Part shown: positions 7,197-15,990 of the stretch, piece after piece | Layout of the letters: every line of letters begins with the position of its first letter | Numbering within the stretch: position 1 is the first letter of the stretch | DNA from: a virus | Length of the DNA: 21,083 bases | Reading direction: 5' to 3' (one strand) | Virus record (IMG/VR): IMGVR_UViG_3300022668_000041 | Coordinates: 1 to 21,083 of that record | Notes under the pieces: generated by a model | Database searches by the model: none | What the model was told of the DNA's origin: nothing | The model's input: the letters and a program-made list of their open reading frames with translations, nothing else | Program-made: the position numbers and the translations under genes

Positions 7197-9727
7197 TACA
7201 CATCCTCCAGTTGATCGGATCCCCATAAAATATAACCTATATCTGGGTCATAAGCCGATGCTAGAGACATTTGAAGCTTAGATATCATTTTGGAAACAAA
7301 ACCTTTACCCTCCGAGTCAACAGTCAGGTCTTGAGAATACCCGTTACCGTCAAACATTCTTACTGCTGGCTCCGAGGATACAACCATTTGTCTCCCGCCG
7401 CCGATATCCATTACGCCGCCAATATCTTTTATTCCGACATCAGGGTCAACCAGGGATACGCTGGATAACGAAGAAACCACCTCTCCCACTTCAGGAAGAC
7501 GTATCTCGCTGTATATGTTTGTCGCAATTTTCCTGGTAGAGTTTGCGCAATACAAAATAAGCTTATCTTGAAATTCAGCCATGTGCCTTATGGCGTCTTT
7601 TACTGACGCTCTTTGGTATTGTTGATTATGATGTCCACCGAGATATTCCAAATCCGCCGGCAACTGGCTGTAATCTATTTCTTTTCCGTTTATCGGTGAA
7701 CAAAACATCCATCCTGGAGTGATAGCGCCAAGCCCGTAATTCCTAACACCATCCCAGAATCTAGATCTTAGGGGAAATTTTTTTGCCCTGTATAACACCT
7801 CATCGTCAGTTATAATGTCATTGAAATTTCTGGAATCAGGATCAATGGTTCCCGCTGTTTCCGCTTTCTCGTCCCGGTCGTAAGTTTCGACTTTATCTCC
7901 CGATATGTATCTTTTTACAATACTGAAAGTCCCATCGGACCAAAAAAACATTTTATTCACGTCGCTCTGCTGAAATTTGTCGCCGCTGATTCTGATAATA
8001 TCGTTGCTTTGTTGAACAGCTTTGATTACCCGTCCATTTCCAATCGCAGCACCCTTGGCCCCAAAGCTTGGCCCGGTATAAACGGTTCCAGTATATTCCG
8101 CCCTGGCCTCGGTGTTTGATAATACAGCCCGAATAACAACTTTATTTCCGTTCTGGAATTTCAATTCAGATCCGACATCATGTAGACTGAATACTCCCTC
8201 TGTGGCGTTTATTTGACCCCCAGCGTCTATCGAACATACAAAAGCCTTCGCTACCGGAATGTCAGCATTCCAGGCAAACTGATCTGGGTTCGTTGCTACA
8301 TCACTTGTGTTTTGTGTTGTATAAATTGAGCAGTGGGTGTATTGATTGTATCCTGTTGGAATATGGAGTGAGTCCTCTGTATCAGACCCCACAACATGGG
8401 AGGATGGTTTTTGTAGATATTGGCCAGTTCCAGCTTCCATTGCAAGGTAGGCTGCGTTTGAGATGTCGGTTCCGTCTGATCCGGTTGTGGTGTAACTTGC
8501 CTCATTTCCTGCGCTTGTCCCTTCGTTTATGACGAACCTGGTGTTATCTTCCTCATACCTGCATTCGGCTTCCGGGTTTTCGGGGAAAACCGCCCTTAAT
8601 CTGGTTTGGATTGTTGCGGCGATGTCATCCCAGGTTTCGTCGTCTGTGAAATCGCATTCGACATTTCTGGTTCCGATGGTGAATGCTATGTTAAACTGTC
8701 CATCAGCAACAGCAAGCCATTCATCGAGTCTGGCTGTCGGGGTGGCACCGGCCACCTCTTGGTATACATCACCCGTTGTGCTTTTTGGTGCAGATTGCCA
8801 AAAAATTTCTTTGTAGTCATTATAATCGTTGTTTTCATCAACTTTGTTTCCTCCGGTTTCTTTTACGATTTTTCCACCATTTCCCCTGTCCAGCCCTCCT
8901 GTTTCGCTGGTTATCCTGGAGAGGGTGTAAATATATCTTCGGCCTATGGTTCTGATTAGCGTTTCGTCAACAGACCCTATTTTGTTCTCTGGAACCGGGT
9001 CGTTGCATTTGTACATCGCAATAATACTCTCGGTTGGATCTATTTTATAAACCCCGTTATAATTAAAAAGGTAGACGCTACCTTTTGACTCGTCGAATGT
9101 TGATTTTGCGTTGTACGGGATATCTGATAAACACGGTATTTCATTAAATTGGCTCATTGTATAATCGGTCCAATAAGCAGTTTCTCCAATCAGAAAAAAG
9201 CATTTTCTTGATTCATTATGCCAATGCGGTCTGGCGTTCATTGGTCTCTGGAGTTTACCTGGGTCATCCTCGGTTGTCGCAGCATGCGCGGCATCTGACC
9301 TTGTGATAACCCTATCTGCGTCCACAAATTCGGTAATCAGGTCTCTTACTCCATCCGGCCAGAGGAACCAGCTAAGAATATCGTCTTCTGTGAAGTCCTC
9401 TCCGGCTGTTTTTGTTATCGTGCTATCGGTTTTTGATGCTACATAATTATCCCTACCGTTTATGGATGGGAGGGGTGTAATCGGCCGGCCGCCACTTGAG
9501 ATTTCAGCGTCCTGTTCATCTGGACTTGGTATGCCAGTGCCCCATATTCTGGTTCCAGAACGGGCTTCTATATATTCTCCGAAAAGAATTGCATTAAACA
9601 GGTAGGCCACAGAGTTGTTTGGAAGTTCGCTGGCCGGGATGTCGCCGTAAAACGCATCAAACCTGCGTTGCTCCCAATCTATAATTGGGGCTCTGTTGCG
9701 TTTTTTGTAATCCTTTAGTTTACGCAT
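7196..9727 (-). CDS. Large tail nozzle/hub protein with an internal DUF3383-like insertion, 843 aa
   Basis: It follows the connector gene after two bases. The N-terminus (KKRNRAPIIDWEQRRFDAFYG then VAYLFNAILFGEYIEARSGTR) and the C-terminal half fit podoviral nozzle or DNA-stabilisation proteins of the T7 gp12/P22 gp10 type. In the C-terminal half, blocks such as AEFQDKLILYCANSTRKI and GGRQMVVSSEPAVRMFDG look like propeller blades. Residues about 325-440 are different. From LDEWLAVADGQFNIAFTIG through a helix (DDIAATIQTRLRAVF) to FVINEGTSAGNEASYTT they match the pattern of the DUF3383 domain known from sheath-like phage proteins. The protein would form the tube through which DNA leaves the head. 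Family assignment is by pattern and position; HHpred or structure prediction would settle it. Confidence 0.75.
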   Translation of the reverse strand: MRKLKDYKKRNRAPIIDWEQRRFDAFYGDIPASELPNNSVAYLFNAILFGEYIEARSGTRIWGTGIPSPDEQDAEISSGGRPITPLPSINGRDNYVASKTDSTITKTAGEDFTEDDILSWFLWPDGVRDLITEFVDADRVITRSDAAHAATTEDDPGKLQRPMNARPHWHNESRKCFFLIGETAYWTDYTMSQFNEIPCLSDIPYNAKSTFDESKGSVYLFNYNGVYKIDPTESIIAMYKCNDPVPENKIGSVDETLIRTIGRRYIYTLSRITSETGGLDRGNGGKIVKETGGNKVDENNDYNDYKEIFWQSAPKSTTGDVYQEVAGATPTARLDEWLAVADGQFNIAFTIGTRNVECDFTDDETWDDIAATIQTRLRAVFPENPEAECRYEEDNTRFVINEGTSAGNEASYTTTGSDGTDISNAAYLAMEAGTGQYLQKPSSHVVGSDTEDSLHIPTGYNQYTHCSIYTTQNTSDVATNPDQFAWNADIPVAKAFVCSIDAGGQINATEGVFSLHDVGSELKFQNGNKVVIRAVLSNTEARAEYTGTVYTGPSFGAKGAAIGNGRVIKAVQQSNDIIRISGDKFQQSDVNKMFFWSDGTFSIVKRYISGDKVETYDRDEKAETAGTIDPDSRNFNDIITDDEVLYRAKKFPLRSRFWDGVRNYGLGAITPGWMFCSPINGKEIDYSQLPADLEYLGGHHNQQYQRASVKDAIRHMAEFQDKLILYCANSTRKIATNIYSEIRLPEVGEVVSSLSSVSLVDPDVGIKDIGGVMDIGGGRQMVVSSEPAVRMFDGNGYSQDLTVDSEGKGFVSKMISKLQMSLASAYDPDIGYILWGSDQLEDV
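7204..7208 (-). promoter_or_regulatory. Ribosome binding site that sets the start of the 806-aa tail protein
   Basis: GGAGG lies inside the last codons of the nozzle gene, seven bases before the ATG at 7196. It favours that start over the ATG at 7226. Confidence 0.7.
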
Positions 9728-9729
9728 TA

Positions 9730-10413
9730 TCAGAAATACCTTGCGTCGACATGGCCGCTCTGATCCCCTTGATGTCCTCTGTTCATTTCGAGTCTAACAG
9801 GGAGTACGTAATCTTTCATGATTGTTTTTACTGCATACTCCCATCCACCCGCTTGAAATGCTTCGATAAATTTTGTGGTGGCAGGAACAACGTGTGTTAG
9901 ATGATATTTCTCTGGTATGGATAATTGGACCGAAACAGATGTAATTTGAGTTGGCGGCGCATACCCACGATAATAGAAGTACCCGGAAGTATCCCCAGGA
10001 TTGTTTGCAAAAATTATTTTCGCATTCTCTTCTAATGTTTTTTCGATGGTTCGACAGTCTTTTATTGCAATATACCGCTTACTTTGCCAGGTAATCAGCT
10101 CTTGCCTGGTATCGTCGTATGAATAATCACCATACCACGTTCTCAGGTTGTAATCTGCGGAATCTTCGTATTTAATAAGAACTTCGGTTATTCTCCAAAT
10201 ATCTTCAATTTCATAAACGAATTGACCGTCTATCGTGTCGAATGTTGGGAATAGTCCGGTTGACTCATCGTAAGCCACCCTCTGCTCGACCTGCTCTTCG
10301 AGCATTAGGTTTTGGACTACATTCAAAATAGGAAGAATGCCGCGTGGTCCGTCGACATTCCATCCGTTTGCGTTAAGCTTTACCCACTCAACTATCTGTT
10401 TTGTTGTTGGCAC
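9730..10413 (-). CDS. Head-tail connector/adaptor-like protein, 227 aa
   Basis: The start is GTG at 10413, chosen because GGAGG (10423-10419) lies five bases upstream. It overlaps the end of the 202-aa gene by 26 bases. The N-terminal part is helical (VEWVKLNANGWNVDG then NVVQNLMLEEQVEQRVAYDE). The middle is beta-rich (TFDTIDGQFVYEIEDIWRITEVLIKY) and the C-terminal third is helical again (PATTKFIEAFQAGGWEYAVKTIMKDYVLP). Length, fold pattern and position between capsid and nozzle match the ring adaptors of podoviruses such as P22 gp4 or T7 gp11. That role is inferred from synteny rather than from a diagnostic motif. Confidence 0.7.
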   Translation of the reverse strand: MPTTKQIVEWVKLNANGWNVDGPRGILPILNVVQNLMLEEQVEQRVAYDESTGLFPTFDTIDGQFVYEIEDIWRITEVLIKYEDSADYNLRTWYGDYSYDDTRQELITWQSKRYIAIKDCRTIEKTLEENAKIIFANNPGDTSGYFYYRGYAPPTQITSVSVQLSIPEKYHLTHVVPATTKFIEAFQAGGWEYAVKTIMKDYVLPVRLEMNRGHQGDQSGHVDARYF

Positions 10414-10996
10414 CCTGGCCTCCGTTCCCCTCTTCTAATTCGATTTGTTTTTTGATAACATGTTGTTGCTCTTTGAGAGTTTGAAGTCGGATATTTTTAT
10501 CTTCGATGTTTTTTTGGTTTCTTTCGATAACGTGCTCTTTAATAAGCTTTGCCCGAGCAACGATGTCTCGTTTTACCTTGGCGTCCAAGATAATGAACTG
10601 GCCGCTCTCGAAATGACTGGCGAGAAAATCCCGGTTATATCCCTTTTTGTTGGGATCGTAAATCGATGTTTCCTGGTCGTCCAGCATACTGGCATACCAA
10701 CCATCGTTCTCCGGATCTTCGCTGGGAGTAAACCTAAATACAAGTTCACCTCCGCTTACGACGACCTCATAGTTTTGTAGGCCTCCGCGCCCAAGTCCGG
10801 ATGGGTATACTCGAACAGCTTTAACGCCGTTGAATTTAACCTCCGACTGACCTTCGCTAGCCAGAAAGTTTTCATTTAATTTTATTTTAATGAAATTGTG
10901 GCCTTGTTTCCGAGCTTCCCTTAAAGCTGACAATTGCTTTAAATGCTCATCCCTTGTGAGCACCCCGGCTGCCATTGTATTCACTAAATCTGTCAT
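10388..10996 (-). CDS. Head-region protein with C-terminal coiled coil, 202 aa, unknown function
   Basis: It starts 58 bases after the capsid stop, behind a strong hairpin, with AAAGGGA upstream of the ATG. Residues 1-40 are helical and polar. Residues 40-135 are beta-rich (NENFLASEGQSEVKFNGVKA, LQNYEVVVSGGELVFRF) and include a conspicuous aromatic/acidic stretch (SEDPENDGWYASMLDDQETS). Residues 145-190 form a long charged helix, likely a coiled coil (RDIVARAKLIKEHVIERNQK). Small proteins between capsid and connector are often decoration, head-completion or portal-associated proteins. No family is recognised. Confidence 0.68.
   Translation of the reverse strand: MTDLVNTMAAGVLTRDEHLKQLSALREARKQGHNFIKIKLNENFLASEGQSEVKFNGVKAVRVYPSGLGRGGLQNYEVVVSGGELVFRFTPSEDPENDGWYASMLDDQETSIYDPNKKGYNRDFLASHFESGQFIILDAKVKRDIVARAKLIKEHVIERNQKNIEDKNIRLQTLKEQQHVIKKQIELEEGNGGQGANNKTDS
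10419..10423 (-). promoter_or_regulatory. Ribosome binding site supporting the GTG start of the connector gene
   Basis: GGAGG, five bases before GTG at 10413, inside the coding sequence of the upstream gene. Confidence 0.65.
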
Positions 10997-11026
10997 TTTT
11001 GTTTCCCTTTTGTTAAGGTTGTTGAT

Positions 11027-11046
11027 GGGGCGGGTTATCCCACCCC
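11027..11046 (-). terminator. Strong stem-loop after the major capsid gene (no U-tract)
   Basis: On the minus strand GGGGTGGG, loop ATAA, CCCGCCCC forms an 8-bp stem with one G-U pair, starting seven bases after the capsid stop. It is followed by ATCAACAACC, not by a run of U, so it is not a standard rho-independent terminator. It could stabilise the 3' end of the capsid mRNA, act as an RNase processing site, or slow polymerase so that downstream genes are made at lower level. Confidence 0.55.
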
Positions 11047-11053
11047 GTTAAGG

Positions 11054-12307
11054 TTAATTGTAAGTCGGCCGCCCAAAAACGCAGACCATGCCGCCGTAAT
11101 ATTCTGCAGTTGCAGAACTCGGGGTGGCGTTGTCGAAAACAGGCAACTGGATACCACGAACACCCGCGATACCGTGACCCATAATTCGAAAGTAGTCGTC
11201 GTCTTGTTTTACGAAATGCAGTTTTTCCGGTTCCCACTCGATCAATGCGCCTTTACCCAGAAGGTAGCAGGCATCACGAACGTTGGTATTGCTCCGCATG
11301 CGGAGATCCACATCGCCAGGCCACATATAATTGTCGGTCAGGCTGAAGGGTTCTGCAGTACCACCAGGAAGGAGGGTAGGGCACTTGGGGTCAACGGTGA
11401 TATAAATATCAACGCCGATGGGGGATTGGAATTTCCCGAGAATGCCATACCAGTTTTTTACTTTGTCAGGTAGAGAGGCTGCTGCGAGCCAGATCCCGCC
11501 ACCAGACCGCGTGGTTGCGGAAGGGGTGAAGTCTTCATCACTCATGTAAGCTGCCTGCTCGGGACTGATAACCAGCACGAATGCGTTTTGTCCGCCAATT
11601 TCGATAGGTTTGATGAGTTTATCGAGTGCTCTTTGTGCGATCTTATTTAGAGACCGGGGGCTGAGAACTTGATTGTTGGTGGGGGTGAGTGAACCTCCGC
11701 CTGCGTTCACGATGGCCTGGACGATGTCATTGGTGTATGCCGCGTCGTCAGTGTCGTATTCAGGCTGGTCCGCGTCAACGGCGCCTTGCACGTAAAAATG
11801 CGGGTTCCATTGGGGTACGCAAACGGCAGCGGTATCTCCGGCAAGGAGATTGTAGGAATACCGGCGTAAAAATGCCATCCGAATATCAAGACCATGGTTT
11901 TGGGCGGCCCAAACAGACAGGTCGTCGATATGCTGTTTGTAAAGCCCGTAATCCTGCTGGTCGAGTTTTCGGGTGTTGTACGTTTCAACCGAAACAGCTT
12001 TTTTGTAGTTGTTCCGATAAACGGTAACAGACTTGGTGTTCGGTTGCTCCTCAGTACCCGTCAGGCGAGTGTTACCTCGAACAACGGAACCCGTGAGGGG
12101 GAGTTTCATGGTGATGGTGATGTTGTTTGTGCCCGTGGACACGTCGGATACCTTCATGTAGATATCCTTCGGAATCACCTGTTCGGTTCGTTTGTAAAGA
12201 CCCATGTGGTTAACATAGATGTCTTTAAGGGTAGCCCGAGCCTGTAGAGTCTTATCATAACCGGCGATAAGCGACTGGGCGTTTAATTGGCTAAGCGCAG
12301 TAATCAT
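11054..12307 (-). CDS. Major capsid protein, N4-gp56 type (DUF4043-like), 417 aa
   Basis: It forms the icosahedral head shell. The sequence has the order expected of N4-gp56-family capsid proteins with an HK97 fold. A helical N-terminus (DKTLQARATLKDIYVNHMGL) is followed by a strand region rich in Thr and Val (TNNITITMKLPLTGSVVRG), a spine helix (DDLSVWAAQNHGLDIRMAFL), an acidic insertion and a C-terminal beta region (GALIEWEPEKLHFVKQDDD, then AGVRGIQLPVFDN). The length fits that family. It follows the scaffold gene after a 71-base spacer, as in most tailed phages. A hairpin follows the stop. The ATG at 12307 has an AAGGG site about eight bases upstream. Membership is by recognition of pattern; a profile search would confirm it. 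Confidence 0.85.
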   Translation of the reverse strand: MITALSQLNAQSLIAGYDKTLQARATLKDIYVNHMGLYKRTEQVIPKDIYMKVSDVSTGTNNITITMKLPLTGSVVRGNTRLTGTEEQPNTKSVTVYRNNYKKAVSVETYNTRKLDQQDYGLYKQHIDDLSVWAAQNHGLDIRMAFLRRYSYNLLAGDTAAVCVPQWNPHFYVQGAVDADQPEYDTDDAAYTNDIVQAIVNAGGGSLTPTNNQVLSPRSLNKIAQRALDKLIKPIEIGGQNAFVLVISPEQAAYMSDEDFTPSATTRSGGGIWLAAASLPDKVKNWYGILGKFQSPIGVDIYITVDPKCPTLLPGGTAEPFSLTDNYMWPGDVDLRMRSNTNVRDACYLLGKGALIEWEPEKLHFVKQDDDYFRIMGHGIAGVRGIQLPVFDNATPSSATAEYYGGMVCVFGRPTYN

Positions 12308-12378
12308 CGATTACCCTTTCTGTTGATGTTGTTTTCTACGCTTGTGTGCGTTTTGCCATTCGGCCCAGTAAAAAAATA

Positions 12379-13902
12379 TTATTCGGCTGTGACAGGCGGT
12401 AATCCAACCGCCTTCATCGCTTTGTTGAATTCTCCTAGTGCGAGTTTTTCTCTGTCTGTTGCTAATTCGCCTTTTCTGGCTATCATTTTCATTTCCTGTG
12501 CGTCGTAAGATTCGTTGTCGTTTAATATCTCGGCTGCCCGTTTTTCAGACATCTGATCGACGGTTCCTTGCTGGTATGCATTATCCAGCTCGACTGGGTT
12601 AGATCTGGTGTCGGATGCTTTTCGAAAGTTTTCAACCGCGCTCCTGGCGACGTTCACCAGTTCCTCTTCCTTTTTGCCGGTTTTGCGCAAATAGTGGTCG
12701 TATGCTGCAGAAACATCCGGGAACCCGATTTGAATTCCCTGTGCGTTTGTGAGTTTATTCCACTGGCCGGTTGCCTGGTCGAACTCGAACCCACGGTACA
12801 TTGTACCGATTTCACTTAAAACAGCGTAGGTGTCGAGCGTTTCCGGAGCAACAACTCCCTGTGATTTTACTCTTTCGATGAGTTCCGGAAGACCGTTTTT
12901 GTATTTAGCGAAGGCAACTTCGCGCTCATCCGCAGTTATTTCTTCTGGAAGTTTTCCGGAATAGATGCTCGCAACTTTGGTGGTAAAATCCACGTATTCC
13001 GTCTGCATTTGTTCGTAGGATTTCTTGACTCCTTTGAAAGCTGGACTTGCTTCTTTGAATTTGTCCATCAGAGAATAATAATCATCCCATTCTTTTTTCT
13101 GTTTAGCGGTCTCAGCATCTTGAGCTTCTCTTTCTTTCCTGGCTGTAGCTTCCGCTTCGTTTTCGCTTTTTATCTGTTCAGCGAGTTTGTGGGCTTGTTG
13201 GGCTTTTTCTAAGGCGACTTTTTTGAAATGCTCAGTTTTAGTATGGGTTAGTTCCATGGTCTCGGCAGATAGGGCGGATTGCTCCCGTAAAAGTGCCTGG
13301 GCCCTATCACCATATAAATCGTCTTCTGATTTTAGTTCAAGGGCTATTTGTTTTGCGCGAGAAATATTGTTTTTTAGCTGTGACTCAATACCAGGCTCAA
13401 ATGTTGATTCTTCTTGTGTTGTTTCTTTTGGTTTAAGTGCGTCGAGCTTTTCCTGCATCTCTTCTCTGAGTTTGGAAATTTCGTCATCTTTGGTTTTAAG
13501 TTTGCCAGCATACTCGTCGTGAATGTTATTCAACCTGCGTTCGACGATAGTCTGATCGAAAGATGGTACGGCTGGTTCCGGCTGCTGCTGTTGTTGAGGT
13601 TCTTGGTTTTGGGTGGGAACCTGCGGTTCGACATTCGGCTGGATGGAAGGTTCCGGTGCTGCTGCGGGTGCCTCCGGGCTAACAAGCTCATCAAAAGACT
13701 TGCCGGCAGTCTCGTCCACTTCCAGACCCATGGCCAGCTCTGCGGTCTGTGCGATTTTTGAGGTGAAGTCCTCTAATGTCATACCGGTGGGAAGATCTTT
13801 CAGAACTGTGGGATCGGTTACATCCGGAATGGAATCAATAAATTTGATCCGTTCCTCTTCTGATTTAAATTTTTCTGTTCCATTTAAATTAATTAGAGGC
13901 AT
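12379..13902 (-). CDS. Capsid scaffolding protein, 507 aa
   Basis: It would guide assembly of the capsid and leave or be degraded later. The start has AAGGAG five bases before ATG. Residues 1-70 are acidic. About 70-115 form a disordered Pro/Gln/Ala linker containing a five-Gln run. About 118-275 are a long charged coiled coil (YAGKLKTKDDEISKLREEM then HKLAEQIKSENEAEATARK). About 275-425 are helical and less repetitive, and about 430-507 are a charged helical tail. This composition, and the location between portal and capsid, are the classic signature of scaffolds, which are poorly conserved in sequence. No protease domain is visible. Confidence 0.82.
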   Translation of the reverse strand: MPLINLNGTEKFKSEEERIKFIDSIPDVTDPTVLKDLPTGMTLEDFTSKIAQTAELAMGLEVDETAGKSFDELVSPEAPAAAPEPSIQPNVEPQVPTQNQEPQQQQQPEPAVPSFDQTIVERRLNNIHDEYAGKLKTKDDEISKLREEMQEKLDALKPKETTQEESTFEPGIESQLKNNISRAKQIALELKSEDDLYGDRAQALLREQSALSAETMELTHTKTEHFKKVALEKAQQAHKLAEQIKSENEAEATARKEREAQDAETAKQKKEWDDYYSLMDKFKEASPAFKGVKKSYEQMQTEYVDFTTKVASIYSGKLPEEITADEREVAFAKYKNGLPELIERVKSQGVVAPETLDTYAVLSEIGTMYRGFEFDQATGQWNKLTNAQGIQIGFPDVSAAYDHYLRKTGKKEEELVNVARSAVENFRKASDTRSNPVELDNAYQQGTVDQMSEKRAAEILNDNESYDAQEMKMIARKGELATDREKLALGEFNKAMKAVGLPPVTAE

Positions 13903-13911
13903 CTTTTCTCC

Positions 13912-15990
13912 TTATGGGCTTGCTGGCCCTGGTTGTGGAATTGTTGATTGCTCTGCTTCTGGAATTGGTTCGGCATCAGGCTGGATTGGCATTTCTGATT
14001 GTGGAACCTCTGATACCGGTAATTCTTCCTGTCCGCCACCGCCACCTTTTAGTGACTCCGCCTCCATTAGAGATTGGAGTTCGACCAGTGCCGACTGGGC
14101 GCTTGTGGCATTAAGATTATCTATTTCTGTCTCGACTCGGCTGAGGTCGAGTTTGTTTTGGAGTTTCTTGATTAAGTCAAATTCAACTTTGTCGCTCTCC
14201 GTCATTTCCATGGTGTCCAGAATCTTAGCGAACAAATATGAGACATAGATGCTGTTCGGGTTGTTTTGGACTGCAAAATTGTAAAGATCTTGGTAAAAGG
14301 CTCTGTCTTGAAGTCTTTTTGTTGGGTTGTTTTTTGATTCTGTTATAACAACCGTTGACCGGGGAAGATCCTGTGGCCTGTTTCTGACCCACATTTCACC
14401 ATTTTTGGTAACCATTTCATTCAGGATAACGAAATTTTTCCCATCGCTGGTGGACATTTCCCTTTCCCAACTGTTATAGCCAGGATCGAGTTGCCATTGA
14501 ACCATATAGGCCTCGGCCATGTCTTTTTCCCATTTTTTGACCGAATTGTTGATAGTGATTAGCCCGAGCTGGGCAACCTGAAGTTTTCTATCAAACAGGA
14601 TGCCAGATTCGTTGGCTGACTCGGACATCGCCTCCATTGCAGCGGGAACCTTTGAAACCCGGTCCACAATGTCGTACATGCGATTAATCTGGTCGATTAT
14701 GGTGCTGGGATATTGATTCATATTCAGGTAATGAATCGGGTTATCCTTTAATGCATCTCCATCGACAACCCCAACGTATCTCGGGTCATTGGCTCCGGCT
14801 TTAAATTTCCTCAGCTCTTCTGGAGTTCTGAATAAATCTCTGGATACCAGTTTTCCGCCACCGGTTGCCGTCCCGATTAATTCTGTGGTTTTCATTTCCC
14901 GCTTGTTGATTGTCATCTGGATATCAGCGATATCATCAACAACACCCTTATCTACACCACCACTTCTGTTTGAGGTAAGGTGAAAATAAGGTAGTCTTTT
15001 GCATTGAATACTGGCGGTGCCTTCGGTTAAAACACCTTTAGGCATAAGAGTGGGGCAAATTGCCACAACTTTATGAACAGAATCCCGGTATGGAAGGTCG
15101 GCCATAGTGTTAGGGTCGACTTTGTTCTGGATCATGAACTGTTCTAATTTTACTCTGTCTTTTGTAATAGGGAATACAACCCATCGAGTCGAGTTTAACA
15201 CCTGACCCTGCAGCCTGGTGGTTTGTATGTCCTCCATGTAATGGTATTCAACTACACGGTGCATGTGGCCTTTTTGGGATCTTTGGACTGATTGTGTAAA
15301 ATCGGCGTGTATGCTGATATCCCGGTATTCCCCGCCCATGCGCTGGGTCATTCTTATCTGGTTATCAATAATCTCATTGTAAACGTTGTATTTTTGGGCA
15401 ATGTCGCCGGCAGAAAGATGGAAAACCTCCCATAATTTCTTACAATCGTTGTCATCCTTGGAAATCCAGTGTGGATCTCGGATAACAAATCCAGGCATGC
15501 ACCGAACGAAACAGATATTGCCCATCGAATTATCGAACTTGAATGTCTTTGTCATTTTGATTTCACCGGAGTGAATCATGCCATCAAGGATTACATCGTT
15601 CTTGTGGGATTGGTAATCACAAAGTTCTTTGTCTGCGGCAAAGGAGTCTCGCTCGGCTTCATGGACGGAGTTTCTTGGGCCGGCAATAGGTTTTAAATCG
15701 ACATCAAAACCATTGGCAGCGATTGACCCAGCAAGTGTGTCAATTTTTGGGCCAACAATGTTGTAGGTATCTGCGTGGCGTTGTTCTCTCTTAAGCTGGT
15801 CGAGTTCTGCCCCAGTGTATTGACCACCTTCAATGCCAAAATACATTTTATGGTTATCAAGCATACGCTGGAATGAACGGTCCTGTGCCATTCTGGCGTT
15901 GTCAAATTCGGAATTTACGAGAATGAATTTCTCAAAATCGGATGACATTCTTTCTCCGAAACTGCGTTTTTGCGGAGCAAATTCAATCAT
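13912..15990 (-). CDS. Portal protein, P22-like, 692 aa
   Basis: The portal is the dodecameric ring through which DNA is packaged and ejected. The N-terminal region (DRSFQRMLDNHKMYFGIEG then YNIVGPKIDTLAGSIAANG) and the following helix-rich clip and wing region match large podoviral portals of the P22 type, and the size is right. Near residues 360-480 a long helical stem follows the turn VDKGVVDDIADIQMTINKRE. The last 60 residues are a Gly/Pro/Glu-rich tail. The ATG at 15990 overlaps the stop of the 86-aa gene (ATGA). A second in-frame ATG at 15948 (MSSDFEKF) has a better site, GGAG five bases before it. The true protein may therefore be 678 aa. Confidence 0.85.
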   Translation of the reverse strand: MIEFAPQKRSFGERMSSDFEKFILVNSEFDNARMAQDRSFQRMLDNHKMYFGIEGGQYTGAELDQLKREQRHADTYNIVGPKIDTLAGSIAANGFDVDLKPIAGPRNSVHEAERDSFAADKELCDYQSHKNDVILDGMIHSGEIKMTKTFKFDNSMGNICFVRCMPGFVIRDPHWISKDDNDCKKLWEVFHLSAGDIAQKYNVYNEIIDNQIRMTQRMGGEYRDISIHADFTQSVQRSQKGHMHRVVEYHYMEDIQTTRLQGQVLNSTRWVVFPITKDRVKLEQFMIQNKVDPNTMADLPYRDSVHKVVAICPTLMPKGVLTEGTASIQCKRLPYFHLTSNRSGGVDKGVVDDIADIQMTINKREMKTTELIGTATGGGKLVSRDLFRTPEELRKFKAGANDPRYVGVVDGDALKDNPIHYLNMNQYPSTIIDQINRMYDIVDRVSKVPAAMEAMSESANESGILFDRKLQVAQLGLITINNSVKKWEKDMAEAYMVQWQLDPGYNSWEREMSTSDGKNFVILNEMVTKNGEMWVRNRPQDLPRSTVVITESKNNPTKRLQDRAFYQDLYNFAVQNNPNSIYVSYLFAKILDTMEMTESDKVEFDLIKKLQNKLDLSRVETEIDNLNATSAQSALVELQSLMEAESLKGGGGGQEELPVSEVPQSEMPIQPDAEPIPEAEQSTIPQPGPASP

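Noticed and set aside
11013-11237. Minus-strand ORF of 74 codons overlapping the capsid C-terminus.
   Set aside because: It lies in a different frame of the capsid gene and runs through the hairpin; there is no ribosome site.
12308-12378. A GCCGAAT direct repeat and a small ACGC/GCGT stem between the scaffold and capsid genes.
   Set aside because: Too short and weak to call as a promoter, operator or terminator.
13613-14248. Long plus-strand ORF (211 codons) across the scaffold and portal genes.
   Set aside because: It is Ser-rich without domain structure, crosses two well-supported minus-strand genes, and has no ribosome site.
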